Source of the DNA: Rugalucina vietnamica
Taxonomy: Eukaryota > Mollusca > Bivalvia > Lucinida > Lucinidae
Direction of reading: 5' to 3'
DNA length: 64,000 bases
Assembly: GCA_964017185.1 (NCBI GenBank)
Contig: OZ024870.1
Location: 32,449,621-32,513,620, forward strand
Under the pieces are notes generated by a model. That model had not been told where the DNA came from, did not search any database, and saw nothing but the letters and a program-made list of their open reading frames with translations. Positions 9,554 to 21,043 of the stretch are shown one piece after another. Made by a program: the position numbers and the translations under genes. Each line of letters starts with the position of its first letter. Position 1 is the first letter of the stretch.

Positions 9554-9778
9554 GAGCCGCCTCATGAGAAAACCAACAATGTGGTTTCGGAACAAGTTTG
9601 GCATACACAGGTCTGTACAGTGACAGAAAATCGCTAGAGGCTTGAAATTTCAGATTTAGAAAGTCAAAGAATTGTACTATTTCTGTAGTGAAAAACAAAG
9701 GTCTGATCAGCTTTGCAGAGCTGATCTGCATCTATATTTTTGCATTTGCAAAATGCTGGCTTTCTCATGATACGGCTC
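9554..9778 (+). mobile_element. MITE A, copy A15
   Basis: ATAT on both sides. The hairpin is shortened to AGCTTTGCAGAGCTGATC, with loss of the loop and part of the right arm. Last of the dense left-hand cluster. Confidence 0.85.
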
Positions 9779-9928
9779 ATATAATGTGTCCATATACCAC
9801 ATGATGTAAGCTTCTTTGTCTGATAATGTCAATTTGTGCTCTTATATGTTGTTTTGTAATGCTTGAACAAAACTACAAAATTACTGAAATCCCATGTACA
9901 AACTGAGAACAGTATTATAGATTTTTAT

Positions 9929-10563
9929 ACCCCGCCACTTAAAAAAGTGCGGGGTATTATGTTATACCCTCCAAAGAAAAATTGTGTTCGAGTGTCCGTC
10001 CGTCCGTCCGTCTGTCCGTCCGTCCGTCTGTCCGTCCGTCCATCCGTCAGCATTTCATTTCCGGGCTCTATCTTGAGCATTTATTGACCGATTTTCTTCA
10101 AACTTTGTATAGGAGTTCATATCAGGAAGGAGTGGTTTTGGATTGAAGATGGGTAAATTTCGTCAAATAAGTACAGAGTTATGGCCCTTGATTTACGTTA
10201 AAATTTTGTTTCTGGGCTCTATCTTGAGTATTTATTGACCGATTTTCTTCAAACTTTGTATAGGAGTTCATATCAGGAAGGAGTGGTTTGGGATTGAAGA
10301 TGGGTAAATTTTGTCAAATAAGTACAGAGTTATGGCTCTTGATTTACGTTAAAATTTTGTTTCCGGACTCTTATCTTGATTATTTATTGACCGATTTTCT
10401 TCAAACTTTGTATAGGAGTTCATATCAGGAAGGAGTGGTTTGGGATTGAAAATGAATAAAATTCGTTAAATAAGTACTACAGAGTTATGGCCCATGATTT
10501 ACATTAAAATTTCGTTTCCTGCCTCTGTTTTGTGCATTTATTAACCAATCAATTTTCTTCAAA
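9929..10563. mobile_element. Tandem-repeat element K, left part
   Basis: Starts with ATACCCCGCCACTT and the small inverted word GTGCGGGGTAT, then a (GTCC)n microsatellite (9995-10046), then three-plus units of ~150 bp, each containing TTTATTGACCGATTTTCTTC, TATAGGAGTTCATATCAGGA, and ATAAGTACAGAGTTATGGC. The array stops abruptly at 10563 in the middle of a unit (TTCTTCAAA) and resumes at 13451. The combination of tetranucleotide run plus tandem core resembles the pearl-type elements described in bivalves; that parallel is from general knowledge and was not tested. Confidence 0.75.
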
Positions 10564-13450
10564 GGGGGGGTCTCATATGCGCCCACGCACCAATTTTGTT
10601 CTTGCTTTGGATGGTGAATGCCTTCATTCTGACACCTATAAAAATGCACTTATTTTTTTTGAAAAACATTTTTAGGTCTCAGGATAGCACCCTGACGTAC
10701 TCCATCTTTGTGACCATACCTGCCTTATACTTTGTCTATATGTTATCACTTAAATAACTTTAATTAGCCCAATTAAAACTGGAATTAAAAAAGGACTCCA
10801 TACGGTTTACTTTGATACCATTTTGGCTTAAAAATATAAACAGACAGATTTTCTATGGAAACTTAAACGTGAAATTGTCAAATTTTATCAAATTTATTTT
10901 CGAGAATGACAAATTGTGTCTCATATTTTGATATGTTCTAGTGCTTGTCAACCTATGATACTGTCTATAAAGTTGGCCAGCGGTACCCTTTCCATGCTGG
11001 TAAAGTTTTTTTAAATTTTCAAAACCGGTAACAGTGTTGAAATGTACATGATATACATGTTGGTCAATTTTTGACAAAAATGGAATTTAATGTTTTTTGC
11101 TGTTTTTTCATCTAAAATCATATTATTCCACAATTTTATCATTAGAAATGATAAAATGCATAAGTAATATGAATTCTTAGTATAAAATGCTTATTTGATT
11201 TGGCAAATTCACATATTTAATACTGGCCTACCTCACAGCTATTATTAATATATTATACATATGATCAGCAAAGATTTTCAGGTCTCAACAAAAATTTCAA
11301 ATATATTAATGAAAGGTTCTATAATTTCATCACTAAATATTTCTTTACGTTTAGATGTATTTGGATAATTTTATTGGATTAACATTAATTTAATTGTGAT
11401 TGACCACCGTAATGGTAATAGACATTTGATTGATTCCTCGATTTGTTTTACCATCTTGTATTGTCGTTTATAAGATTGTACATAACTTTATTTATCTGAC
11501 TGTTGTTGATGCCAACTTTAGTTAAAAGATTGACAAGGATATCAAATACAGTGTACTTTTCTAATGTTTCTATCACCGTTATCTTTATACTTATCCAGTA
11601 AGTACATAATTCAGCTATGTGACAGGCTTTTCTCTTTGTAAGTGTTCAGATGTGATGCTCGGGTATAGCTTTCACTTTAAATATCAGATTGTTTTAATAC
11701 ATCCATTATTGACATTATTGTGAATATTGTCTACCATTTAAATGTGGATCTTTTTTTATTTTTTTTGAAATGAATAATGCAACTGAAGTTACTGAGCACT
11801 CAGACAAATATTTAAACCTGATGTTTAAAAATCTCAACATTTATGACTCGTGTTCATGCGTTTAGTAGTCCATTATACACACAGCGAAATGTTTGTAATT
11901 TCATGTTGATAGTTGTCTAGATACTCTTCTTTAATACCATCCTTGGTTAGAAATTATGGCTGTTTTGTCAATTATCTGTCAGCTAGGTAAAAGAACTCTC
12001 AGCTACATGTAAGTTTATAAGTTCAAAAGCTCCATTGTGGGCTAGGGTTTCCAATTATGAAGTTATGGAAGTATCTTTGCCTACTTGTACCTTTTTTTGA
12101 AACTTCCAGCAAAAGGTTTGCCTGCTGTAACAGGTGATTAAATGCATGCATAAGATTAATAACTTTCATCTGAGATTTGATATATGGTATAACCTGTTTC
12201 AAACATGCTATTATGTATTGTTAAAATGCTGTCAAGTACATGCATATTATGCACCGAATGAAGGAGAAAAGAACAACACACAAAAGTAGTTAACCGGTTC
12301 CTGTTGTTAGTACTTTATCATAATTTTATCTATTGAGATTTCGTTATCTCTCTTCATCCTATTGGTTTTGCTTCATAATATACTTGGGTGGGTGGGTTGT
12401 TTTCTCAGATCATGATATAATCAGCAGGGAAAAACTGTCCTTAGTCTCATCTGTTTATTTTATGCAAAATGCTAAATCCTTTAGGTTTTCCATATAGCAT
12501 GAGTTACACGATGTGGAAATCAGCAATATAGCTGTATAAGTTCATAAATATAATTAATACATAATTAACAACTTATTTTTTGAAAAAAAGAAGAAAGAAA
12601 TTAAACAAAACAGTAAAAACTATGTAATTGCAACATAAACACGAATACATGATAGAGAATGGCTTACTAATAGATAGAATCATGTTCTAAAATCTAATTA
12701 TGAAAACAATGATGGGCAGATATGCTTTTTAAGGTCCAAGACAGGGTGCAATTTTCTTACTTAAATCAGTATTCAAAATATGTATAATAGCATTGATGGT
12801 AATGCAAGACACAAAATTGCTTATCTGGAGCATTTTTCACAAAAAGTTTGCTTTGTAACATGTTAATAACACGAAATACTTATAATTTAATAAAATCATT
12901 AATAATTTTACGTTTTTCAGAATTCCGACTTGTATCATTCAATGTTCTAGAAAAAGATGTTACCGGTCTTCAAATTTTACGAAATGTTCAGCATATAATC
13001 TGTATATGTGTAGCCTAATTTAAGGTTAAAATTATAGGTTGACAAAACCGGGAACATGATAAAATTGAAAATCAAACTTGTGATTACACCATTATGGAGC
13101 TAAAATTTGGGGCCATATGTGAAACAAATGATAATCAGCTGAATTTAATATTATAGCTATCAACAATTATGCAATACAAATATGATCAGTGATCATTCTA
13201 GATTATTTTACAAACAAACAGAACCAGGAACTTGCTATTATAATGGTTATTGGCGACTTTAATTACACCTACCCCTATATTCAGACCCCCTCTAATACAA
13301 AATGCTGTATTTAAAATTTTTATGTGGTTAAGAGAAAATCTATATCACTAATAAAGTGGTCATGCACCAAGCAAGCAATATGCATAATATTATAAAAATC
13401 GGTGCGTGGGCAGAACCCTATGTAAATTTCATATACCGTGAGACCACCCC
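10564..13450. mobile_element. 2.9 kb TIR element inserted in element K, non-coding
   Basis: The left end is GGGGGGGTCTCATATGCGCC then CACGCACCAATTTT; the right end is the mirror, AAAATCGGTGCGTGGGC ... CGTGAGACCACCCC. Outer words GGTCTCA and inner words GCCCACGCACCRATTTT are both inverted, with extra bases between them on the right. It interrupts a tandem unit of element K, whose sequence continues on either side, which fixes the boundaries to within a few bases. The interior is AT-rich and I see no reading frame beyond about 75 codons, so it is non-autonomous or decayed. No clear target duplication. The superfamily is unassigned. Confidence 0.78.
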
Positions 13451-13603
13451 TTCGTCTAAAAGTTCAAATCAGGAAGTAATGGTTTGGAATTGAAGATGGG
13501 TAAATTTTATCAATGTATACAGAGTTATGGTCCTTCATTTATGACAAAACTTTGTTCTGCTCTCTATCTTGAGAATTTATTGACAAAATTTGCGTGGCGG
13601 GGT
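13451..13603. mobile_element. Tandem-repeat element K, right part
   Basis: Continues the K unit (AGTTCAAATCAGGAAGTAAT.. ACAGAGTTATGG.. TTGAGAATTTATTGAC) and closes with GCGTGGCGGGGTAT, the mirror of the left end ATACCCCGCCAC. Confidence 0.72.
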
Positions 13604-13730
13604 ATCATGCATGCCTACAGCGCTTTTATTAGTCTGTTTGAAAAATATGTGAACATGGGGATAAAGTACATGTATTATGCATTAGGGGCAATAAAAAGCA
13701 ACCAGCCTAGATGTGATACCAAAGGCCAAG

Positions 13731-14299
13731 GGGATTTAAGGCCTGATTTTGGCCTCATGTGTTGGTAAAAAATTGAATTTCGGAATTTTTAGGAGAAATG
13801 TATTGCAAATAGCAGGTAAAGGTCCCTGATTATAAAATCTAGCACAACTATCACATTCAAATTACACATGTTGCCATGGCAACGCTCCGAAAAGCATAGA
13901 AATACCACTTTTTGCAATTTTGGGTCTATTTTTCACCATTCAACATCATTTTCAACTACCGGCCCACACGACGAACAATTTCTTATTATGAAATAATTAT
14001 GAAGTATCATACAGAGATATTATATGCTAAGTATCATTTTGTTTGTCGTGTGTGCTGGCACTTGAAAATTAAAGAATGTGTTAAGAAATGGTCAAAAATA
14101 GACCAAAAAGTGCAGAATTTGCTCTGTCTATGGTTCTTCTGGGCTTTGCCATGGCAATGCTTGTAGGATAAATGAAGTACTTGTTCTTGTTTTTAATAGA
14201 GGAGACATATGGCTGTTTTGAGGAATAGTTTTCTCACCTTAAGTCCAAAATTTATTTTTTAGCAAAATCTGAGGCCAAAATCGGGCGTTAAATGCCCCA
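13731..14299. mobile_element. Foldback element, ~570 bp
   Basis: The left arm contains CTGATTTTGGCCTCA, then TTGCCATGGCAACGCT and TTTTTGCAATTTTGGGTC; the right arm carries the mirrored words GACCAAAAAGTGC, TTGCCATGGCAATGCT and TGAGGCCAAAATCGGGCG in reverse order. Arms are roughly 200 bp with many mismatches. No coding capacity. Confidence 0.62.
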
Positions 14300-14324
14300 G
14301 TCCTTTCAGTCATAATCAAGGTGA

Positions 14325-14590
14325 ATGGGCAGCCCCTGTGACCGAGAGGTTGAGCACTGATTTCATTACCATGCTTAATCATTCAGTCTAATTCTTCCCA
14401 CCACTGTTCCTGGTGTGGGTTCGAGCTCTAGATCTGCATACTCTGCACAAGGTACATGTGAGACAAGCCACGTTCTTACTGCACGTATACCTAGTAGTTT
14501 TTCTTGGGGGTAATCCAGTTTTCACCCCAATTACTGATTGGCCTGTCTCAAAAGAGCTGAAATAATCTTGAAAGTAAATCTGTTTGTCCA
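14325..14590 (+). mobile_element. SINE-like element, family S3
   Basis: The head resembles a tRNA (GCCCCTGTGACCGAGAGGTTGAGC; box B-like GTGGGTTCGAGCTC), followed by a body ending TTGAAAGTAAATCTG. A single copy in the window, so identity as a SINE is tentative. Confidence 0.45.
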
Positions 14591-14865
14591 TTTCTTCAGG
14601 TCATTTTGCTGAAAAATAATTATTGATCCAAACTACATTGTTCTCTATTATAATTGAACTGATAATCATTTATACTAACTTTTATGTTTATTTATATTTG
14701 CTAATAATATGTATGATTCTAATACTTTCTAATAATACAAATAAGCACAAATTCAGTTTAAAGAAGCATAACCTCTGATGCTATTGATACTAAGTTTTGA
14801 AAGTTATAACCTATACATGTACTTTGCTTATTGGGCTTTAGCTTTACTTTTTACAATACTGTAAA

Positions 14866-16816
14866 CAAGTAGCCCAAGGGCAACGATTGTTCACTTGACA
14901 GTCAACATCAGTCACTGGACAAATGAATAGTTTGGGCTTTTACCATATATGGGCATGGCAGCCATCTTGGTCATGTGACCTTGATATCCTACTTACATCA
15001 ACAGAAAAGCTCTTGTATGAATTGTTTATCCTCTTGTACCCCATTTTCGTTTGCTTGAAAAAATTGTCTTATAAGATCAGGGTCCTATAATAACCCCCAT
15101 GGCGGGGCCATTTTTGACTGCAGGGGCATGAATGGCAGGATTTATGTAGAGCTCCACATGACATTGCTGCATACTAAATACATGTATACAAGCTTTGGGT
15201 CTTGCGAGTTCAGAGAAGAAGATTTTTTCATGTATTTCCATTATATGGCAGATACTGAAGTCCCTGGGGTGTGGCCTGTATATGAATGGGAACTAATGAT
15301 GCCCCCGAGCTTGTATGGACCCCAGGGACACGGTTGGCAGGATTTATGTAGAGCTCCACATGTCATTGCTGCATACCAAATATAGAAGCTTTGGGTCTTG
15401 TGCTTTCAGAGAAGAAGATTTTTTCATGTGTTTCCCATTATAAACCTATGGCAGATTATGACGCCTCCGGGGCGGGGCTTGTATGGATCCCAGGGGCATA
15501 GTTTGCAGGATTTATAAAAAAGTACTATACATTGCTACACACAAAATTTGAAAGCTCTGGACCTTGTGGTTTCGGTATGTTTTTCCCATTGTAAGGCTAT
15601 GGGAGCTAATGACCTCCGGGGTGGGGCTATTTTGGACACAGGGTCTTGATTGGAAGGATTTATGTAGAGCTCCACATATCATAGCTGCATACCAAATATG
15701 GAAGCTTTGGGCCTTGTGGTTTCAGAGATGAAGAAAAGCTTTGGGTCTTGTGGTTTCAGAGAAAAAGATTTTTTCATGTATTTTTCCAATTATAAACCTA
15801 TGCCAGATAATGATGCCCCTGGGGCAGGGCTTGTATGGAACCCAGGGGCATGGTTTGCAGGATGTATAAAAAGAAGTACTGTATAATACATTGCTGCTCA
15901 GTGGCCTTAGAGTTATTTAGGTTTGAAAGTGTGAGCGCACGTATTGACGCACACACGGACGACGGCTCGACTACCACCGTATAAACTCACCTTGTGAGCC
16001 TTCAGCTCAGGTGAGCTAAAAATGAATGTGAATATCTTTATTTTTACGCTTAAGTTTCAATGTTGTATTTTCACTTCTTAAAGCTGTAACTTCTTGTACA
16101 TGTACGAGTGTACCTCTAATACCACTTAGTTGAATCCTATTCTTGTGAGAGTTATTTGCACTTTATGCCCAGCTTTGTAGCTCAACAGAGCCGAAGGCTC
16201 ATGGGTAGCTTATAGTGTGGTATCGAACTGGTGTCGGTCTGTCCATGCATGCATCCATTTTCAAAGATCTTCCTCTCTGAAACCACTTGGCCAATAAAAG
16301 CCAAATTTTATATGAAGCATCTAATGTATATATAAGTAATCCAGGTCACATGACCAAGATGGCCGCCATGACAATATATAGTAAAAACCATTCAGTTCAA
16401 AAATCTTCTTCTCCAGAACCTTTGGACCGATTTCAATGAAACTTGGAATAAAGCATTGATGACTAAAGTATTCCAATGTGTATATAACTCATGAGACCCT
16501 GTGATGACCTTGACCTATTTTACAGCAAGGTCAACTTAGGTCACCCATGCATTTCAATGGGGAAAACTGTTATAATGTCATTAAAGGAAAAATGCTGCAG
16601 GAAATCGCTCAGGAATATATAACCATAATATTCAAACATCTTTTCCTCAGAAACCACTCAGCCAGGAAGGGGAACCGATATGTATGTAAAAAATCTAGTT
16701 CACATGTTTAAGATGGCCACCATGCTCATTTAATGTAAAAATCCCAACTTTTCTTTTGTCCAGTGACTATTCTTCCTGTTTCTCAGGTGAGCGATTGTTG
16801 CCCTTTGGGCTACTTG
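14866..16816. mobile_element. ~1.95 kb TIR element with tandem core
   Basis: The left end is CAAGTAGCCCAAGGGCAACG then ATTGTTCACTTGA; the right end is its mirror, TCAGGTGAGCGATTGTTGCC then CTTTGGGCTACTTG, at 16783-16816. Between about 15100 and 15900 there are four or five variable units of 150-200 bp with GGATTTATGTAGAGCTCCAC, ATTGCTGCATACCAAATA and GCTTTGGGTCTTGTGGTTTC. A further boundary-like stretch (15940-16215: CACACACGGACGACGGC, TCACCTTGTGAGCCTTCAGC, AGAGCCGAAGGCTCATGGG) suggests a second element nested inside. No ORF of interest. Confidence 0.72.
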
Positions 16817-17138
16817 TTTGATGGTTTTGTGTTATTTCTTATAAGTTGTGATGCAGAAACTTTACAATCAATCATTTTAAGTTTTACAACAAAGTTCTAT
16901 TCAAGTAATTATGAACATGTTTTGGACTTTACAGCAAGAATTTGATAGCTTTGATGTCTAGTCCAACATAAATGTTTTTATACTGATTCATCCTAAACCT
17001 TGAGCATTTGATACCATTAAGGTGTACATCAAATATTTTTAACACCAGATAGGTCAAGAGTTAGCGTCTTCATTACAAAATAACCTTGAAGTTATTATAC
17101 AGATTACTTCACAACATTGAGACATGTTATTGCTGTCT

Positions 17139-17669
17139 TACTCATTTACACCTGGCGTCCCTTTTATGAGACATAGGCAAACAGAATAGCCCCAGTTGTG
17201 ATGCCGCAGAACGCTGCGTCCCATCTGGGGCTATTCTGTTTGCTTAGAGATTTTTTATATCGAAAAATTGAATGAAATTGAAAAATCACTCCTGATGCCC
17301 CTAAAAATGAAAGTGGACTGACCCAAATGATAATGATGGGAAAATCCATTCATCAAATATGGGTTAATACTAGTGTTACCCCTGAAATTGCCTTTAAATG
17401 CATCACTACAATGGCCCGAGCTGGAATCCAAAGATGTCTTAACCCATATTTGACGAATGGATTTTCCCATCATTATCATTTGGGTCAGTCCACTTTCATT
17501 ATTAGGGACATCAGGAGTGATTTTGAATTTTTATTCCATTTTTCGATAAAAAAAATCTCTAAGCAAACCGAATAGCCCCAGACGGGACGCCACGTTCTGC
17601 GGTGTCACATCTGGGGCTATACTGTTTGCCCATGTCCCATGAAAAGGACGCCAGGCTTAAATGAGTTAA
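17139..17669. mobile_element. Long foldback element, ~530 bp
   Basis: Nearly the entire element is an inverted repeat. The left arm opens TACTCATTTACACCTGGCG, the right arm closes CGCCAGGCTTAAATGAGTTA. Each arm holds its own sub-stem (AACAGAATAGCCCCAG paired with CTGGGGCTATTCTGTT), then ATCTCTAAGCAAA and the inner words GTGGACTGACCCAAATGATA and GATGGGAAAATCCATTC. The central ~50 bp around 17400 is unpaired. The arm-arm similarity is high, implying recent origin or arm conversion. Confidence 0.85.
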
Positions 17670-19194
17670 TGCCAACATCATGCCAATTTTACTGCAAAAC
17701 AGCATTTCTTTTCTAGTCACAGAATAAATAGTGTCAGCATGTTGCCAGTTTTGATCTACATGTATACTATGCAAAATAAATTTAGCAATTTTTTATGTTA
17801 CATATATTTTTGATCACCTTAGAGCAATTTTGGACATTTCTATTATTTAAACATGATGACAAAAACAATGTCTTAGGCACCTGATACGATGAATTTAAAA
17901 ACGCCATCCATTAGAGAGGCTTCTGGAATAACCAAGAAATACAGAAAGGGTGTGAATGCAAAACTCTCAACCATTGAACACAATGAAAACAGCTGACTTT
18001 TGTTAACTTCATTAGGCTCATCCTTTTCACCCCTTTTTATGAACGTTGTCGATTATGTGACAAGTGATTTTTTTTTCCGGTACAAACTTTACCTGCCAAA
18101 AACGACGTCAACGCGCCGTCAAGTGGTCGAAATTGCTTTAATTTCGGGTGGCTTGGTCTTCATGGATTTTCATGAAAGCAAAACAAGACAAATAAAGCAC
18201 AATGAAGCCAATACCCTGGTTAGTAACACTTGAAAGTTTCTGAACCATAACGCGTCACGCTAGTGAGATAACGCTGACGTTAAACAGTTCATTATTTAAG
18301 CTCACGTTATGAAGCCAAGATAGGGAATTTTGCCAACTCTCTTAATTTTAACATATCGATATGCATCAGACATTAAAACTCATCGCCGATTTTTGGGAAA
18401 TTCCAATTAGAAACGTAACTGTAAGGCGATAATGTAGGAGCAAAAGAAAAAACGTCGAATTCAAAAACATACGATCTTTATTTCTCGGCGATAAGATTTT
18501 GTTTCCAAATGTTTAAATGTTTTTCTTTGTTTTGATGTCTAAACAGTTGCTTAAGCATGATTTTGGTTTCCCACTTTATGCAGACCTACAAGTTTTGATC
18601 ATGTGTCTTAAATTGTAACGTCACGTCAGTATCGCTGTAAGGTTTGATTTTTTCGAAATTTTTCGCTTGCAAGTTCTTGCAGAAAGGTTACCACTTACGC
18701 CCATAGTCCAAAATATGACTTTTATTCATTATGTGAAGAGCCTGGCGAATGTTATGAAAATTGCTAAATTTAATTTGCCTAGTATGTATTCAATACCACA
18801 ATTGATCTAAGTGGAGCTTGGATGAAACACCCTGCAATTTGAAGTAGGGGATTTGTATCATTGAGTAAGACACATTAACCCCACATAGTACTGGTTATGC
18901 ATCTCGTGTTTGGTCCATCCCGACATGACTGAAAAATATATTTTGGTATATTCCATGTAGTGTGAAATTCTGTTTTATAGATTTAGCTTAAACTTTGTTT
19001 GCTAAGTACATGTATACATGTACCAATATTTCTTTGTAACATTGTGTTTGGAATATTTTATATACTCTTTGTGAATTTTATGAATATTGTGCAATAAAGA
19101 ACAAGTACTGGAATTATTGCCTTTAGTTTGTCTTATCCATATAGCCATTCATATAGTTTGAATGGTGAATGCCACAATCAAGACATTTTATTTA
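17670..19194. other. Stretch without recognisable genes
   Basis: AT-rich sequence. Apart from the tail of an S1-type SINE at 18873-18955 (ACACATTAACCCCACATAGT .. CATCCCGACATGACTG), I see no element ends or splice-bounded reading frames here. Confidence 0.4.
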
Positions 19195-19525
19195 TTTGTA
19201 TGATTTGTTGCTTAACATCCATTCAACAGCCATGGTCATGTTGAATATTACCTCAAGTTTATGGGACTTTTACCCAAGATTGGGACCATGACATCAGAAA
19301 TGCGCTTCAAATATAACCACCCATGTAAACAGCTAAAGCTTATATGTATGGATTGTTTGCCATAACCACTTTTCCTGTGCAGGCTCAGACCTTCTAAGCA
19401 GTTAATGGTCAGTAAGTGAGTGATATGCTTCATCTGGTGGTACTGCACAAGCAGCCTACTTCTCACATCTTCACGGCACAGGTGGCCTAGACTTCTTTCA
19501 TTATACCTATGTGGGTTCAAGCCTT
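19195..19525 (-). mobile_element. SINE family S2, copy 1
   Basis: On the minus strand the tail reads GGCTGTTGAATGGATGTTAAGCAACAAATCA and the body includes CTGACCATTAACTGCTTAG and GTGGTTATATTTGAAGCGC. Same arrangement as copies at 32605-32880 (minus) and 48955-49200 (plus). Confidence 0.65.
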
Positions 19526-19585
19526 GTCTAGGTCACTAGGGACTAGTAAGTTCTGCTTGGTTACTCCAGTGTTTCGCTCTACTTA

Positions 19586-20867
19586 TGCTACGTTTACAAG
19601 TACGTTCGGGGCGGCCACCGCAGCCCCGTTTGCTCGAAACATTGCGTGCCGTGGAATTTTTGGTCATATATTTTTCTGTTTTCACTTACGTCTTGTTAAG
19701 TTTCCCTACGTTGTATTACGTTATCCGTAACAAGCCGTGGTAGTGATCATCAGTAAGCCGGTGGCGCTTAGGCACTTCACGATCTATCCATTTTTTAGCA
19801 CGTTCTATTACGGTCTGTTACGTTCTAATCGTTCTGCTAATGTAGCGGTCACGGCAGCCACGTTTCAGACAACCGTGATCAAAACGGGATAAACGTGAGG
19901 CAACGCAGGGGAACGGGATAGGCAAACGTAGCAGGCCGTGATAATCGTGGACACCGTGGCAAATTTTTGACAGTTTTAAAATCTGCCACGGCAGTCACGG
20001 CGGAAATGAGAAACGTAATGGGTCGTGATAAAATGGGCTGAACGTAACACACCATGACAGTACGTAACAGTACGTAGCGAAACTTGGAGGCGGTCCGTAG
20101 TGCAACGGGAAGCTAGTGAATAGCCCGGCAAGCTACGGATCTTCCACGTTCAGCTGCGTTTGATCACGGTCATCTCACGTCTCGTCCCGTTTCCTACAGA
20201 ATATTCAACACGTTTTGTTGCGTTCAGTTACGGTGCGTTACGGTCTTTGACGGTGTTGACCCCGTTCTACTGCGTATGACACGTTATGTTACGGTTATCA
20301 CGGTGCGTGGAGTTTAAAGATATAAAATGACATATCATTGGGACAAGTTCCTTCATATTGGAGCATTCACTATAGTGAACAATAGAGACAATGCGCTGCA
20401 CTGTCCCATTAAAGAAGAAATACAATCCCGAACTTTCTTAATCAACTCTGCAGTCGGTTGTAGATGAGCGCGGTTGTTATTATTTCAAATGTCTTATGTT
20501 ATATAAAGGCACATAAAACGCTTTTTAAAAATTGCATGGTGTCTACGTTTCGTCCGTAGCTGACCTTGACGGAACGAAAAAACGTGTTACGCCTTGGTCA
20601 AAACGCAACTGACCGCAAAAGAACGTAAAAGGCCGTAATAGATATTATTCGATCGTGGACCACCGTAACGTACCTTGGCGCCTCCGTGACACACCGGCTT
20701 ATTACTAACACGGCTTGTTACGGATATCGTAATGCAACGTAAGAAAACTTAAGACGTATTTATAGATCTTGAAAACAGAGAAATATTTGACCAAAATTCC
20801 ACGGCACGCTACGTTTCGAGCAAACGGGGCTGCCGGGGCCGCCGGGAACATAACTTGTAACGCAGTA
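19586..20867. mobile_element. Foldback element D built of CGTAACG-type words
   Basis: The termini are long inverted repeats: left TGCTACGTTTACAAGTACGT, GGGGCGGCCACCGCAGCCCC and GTTTGCTCGAAAC; right the mirror ending GGGAACATAACTTGTAACGC. The arms extend at least 150 bp, to AACAAGCCGTGGTAGTGATC opposite TTACTAACACGGCTTGTTA. The interior is filled with variants of ACGTAACG, CGTTACG, CCGTGATC on both strands. No coding capacity. Confidence 0.8.
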
Positions 20868-21043
20868 TTATCACGTGTATATGCAAAGACTAAAGACTAT
20901 TCCACTACTGTAATGCAAGAGGAGTAAATGTGCCATTTATTTGTACGCCTCGATTACAGCAGCAAAAACATGTAAAATAAGAACAGAGAATAGAAAGTCC
21001 AGGAATTTGGTACAAATAAATATAAAATTCCAACCCAAACACC

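Noticed and set aside
17164-17575. Mirror-image peptides (HHYHLGQSTFI..) on both strands
   Set aside because: Produced by the two arms of the foldback element at 17139-17669.
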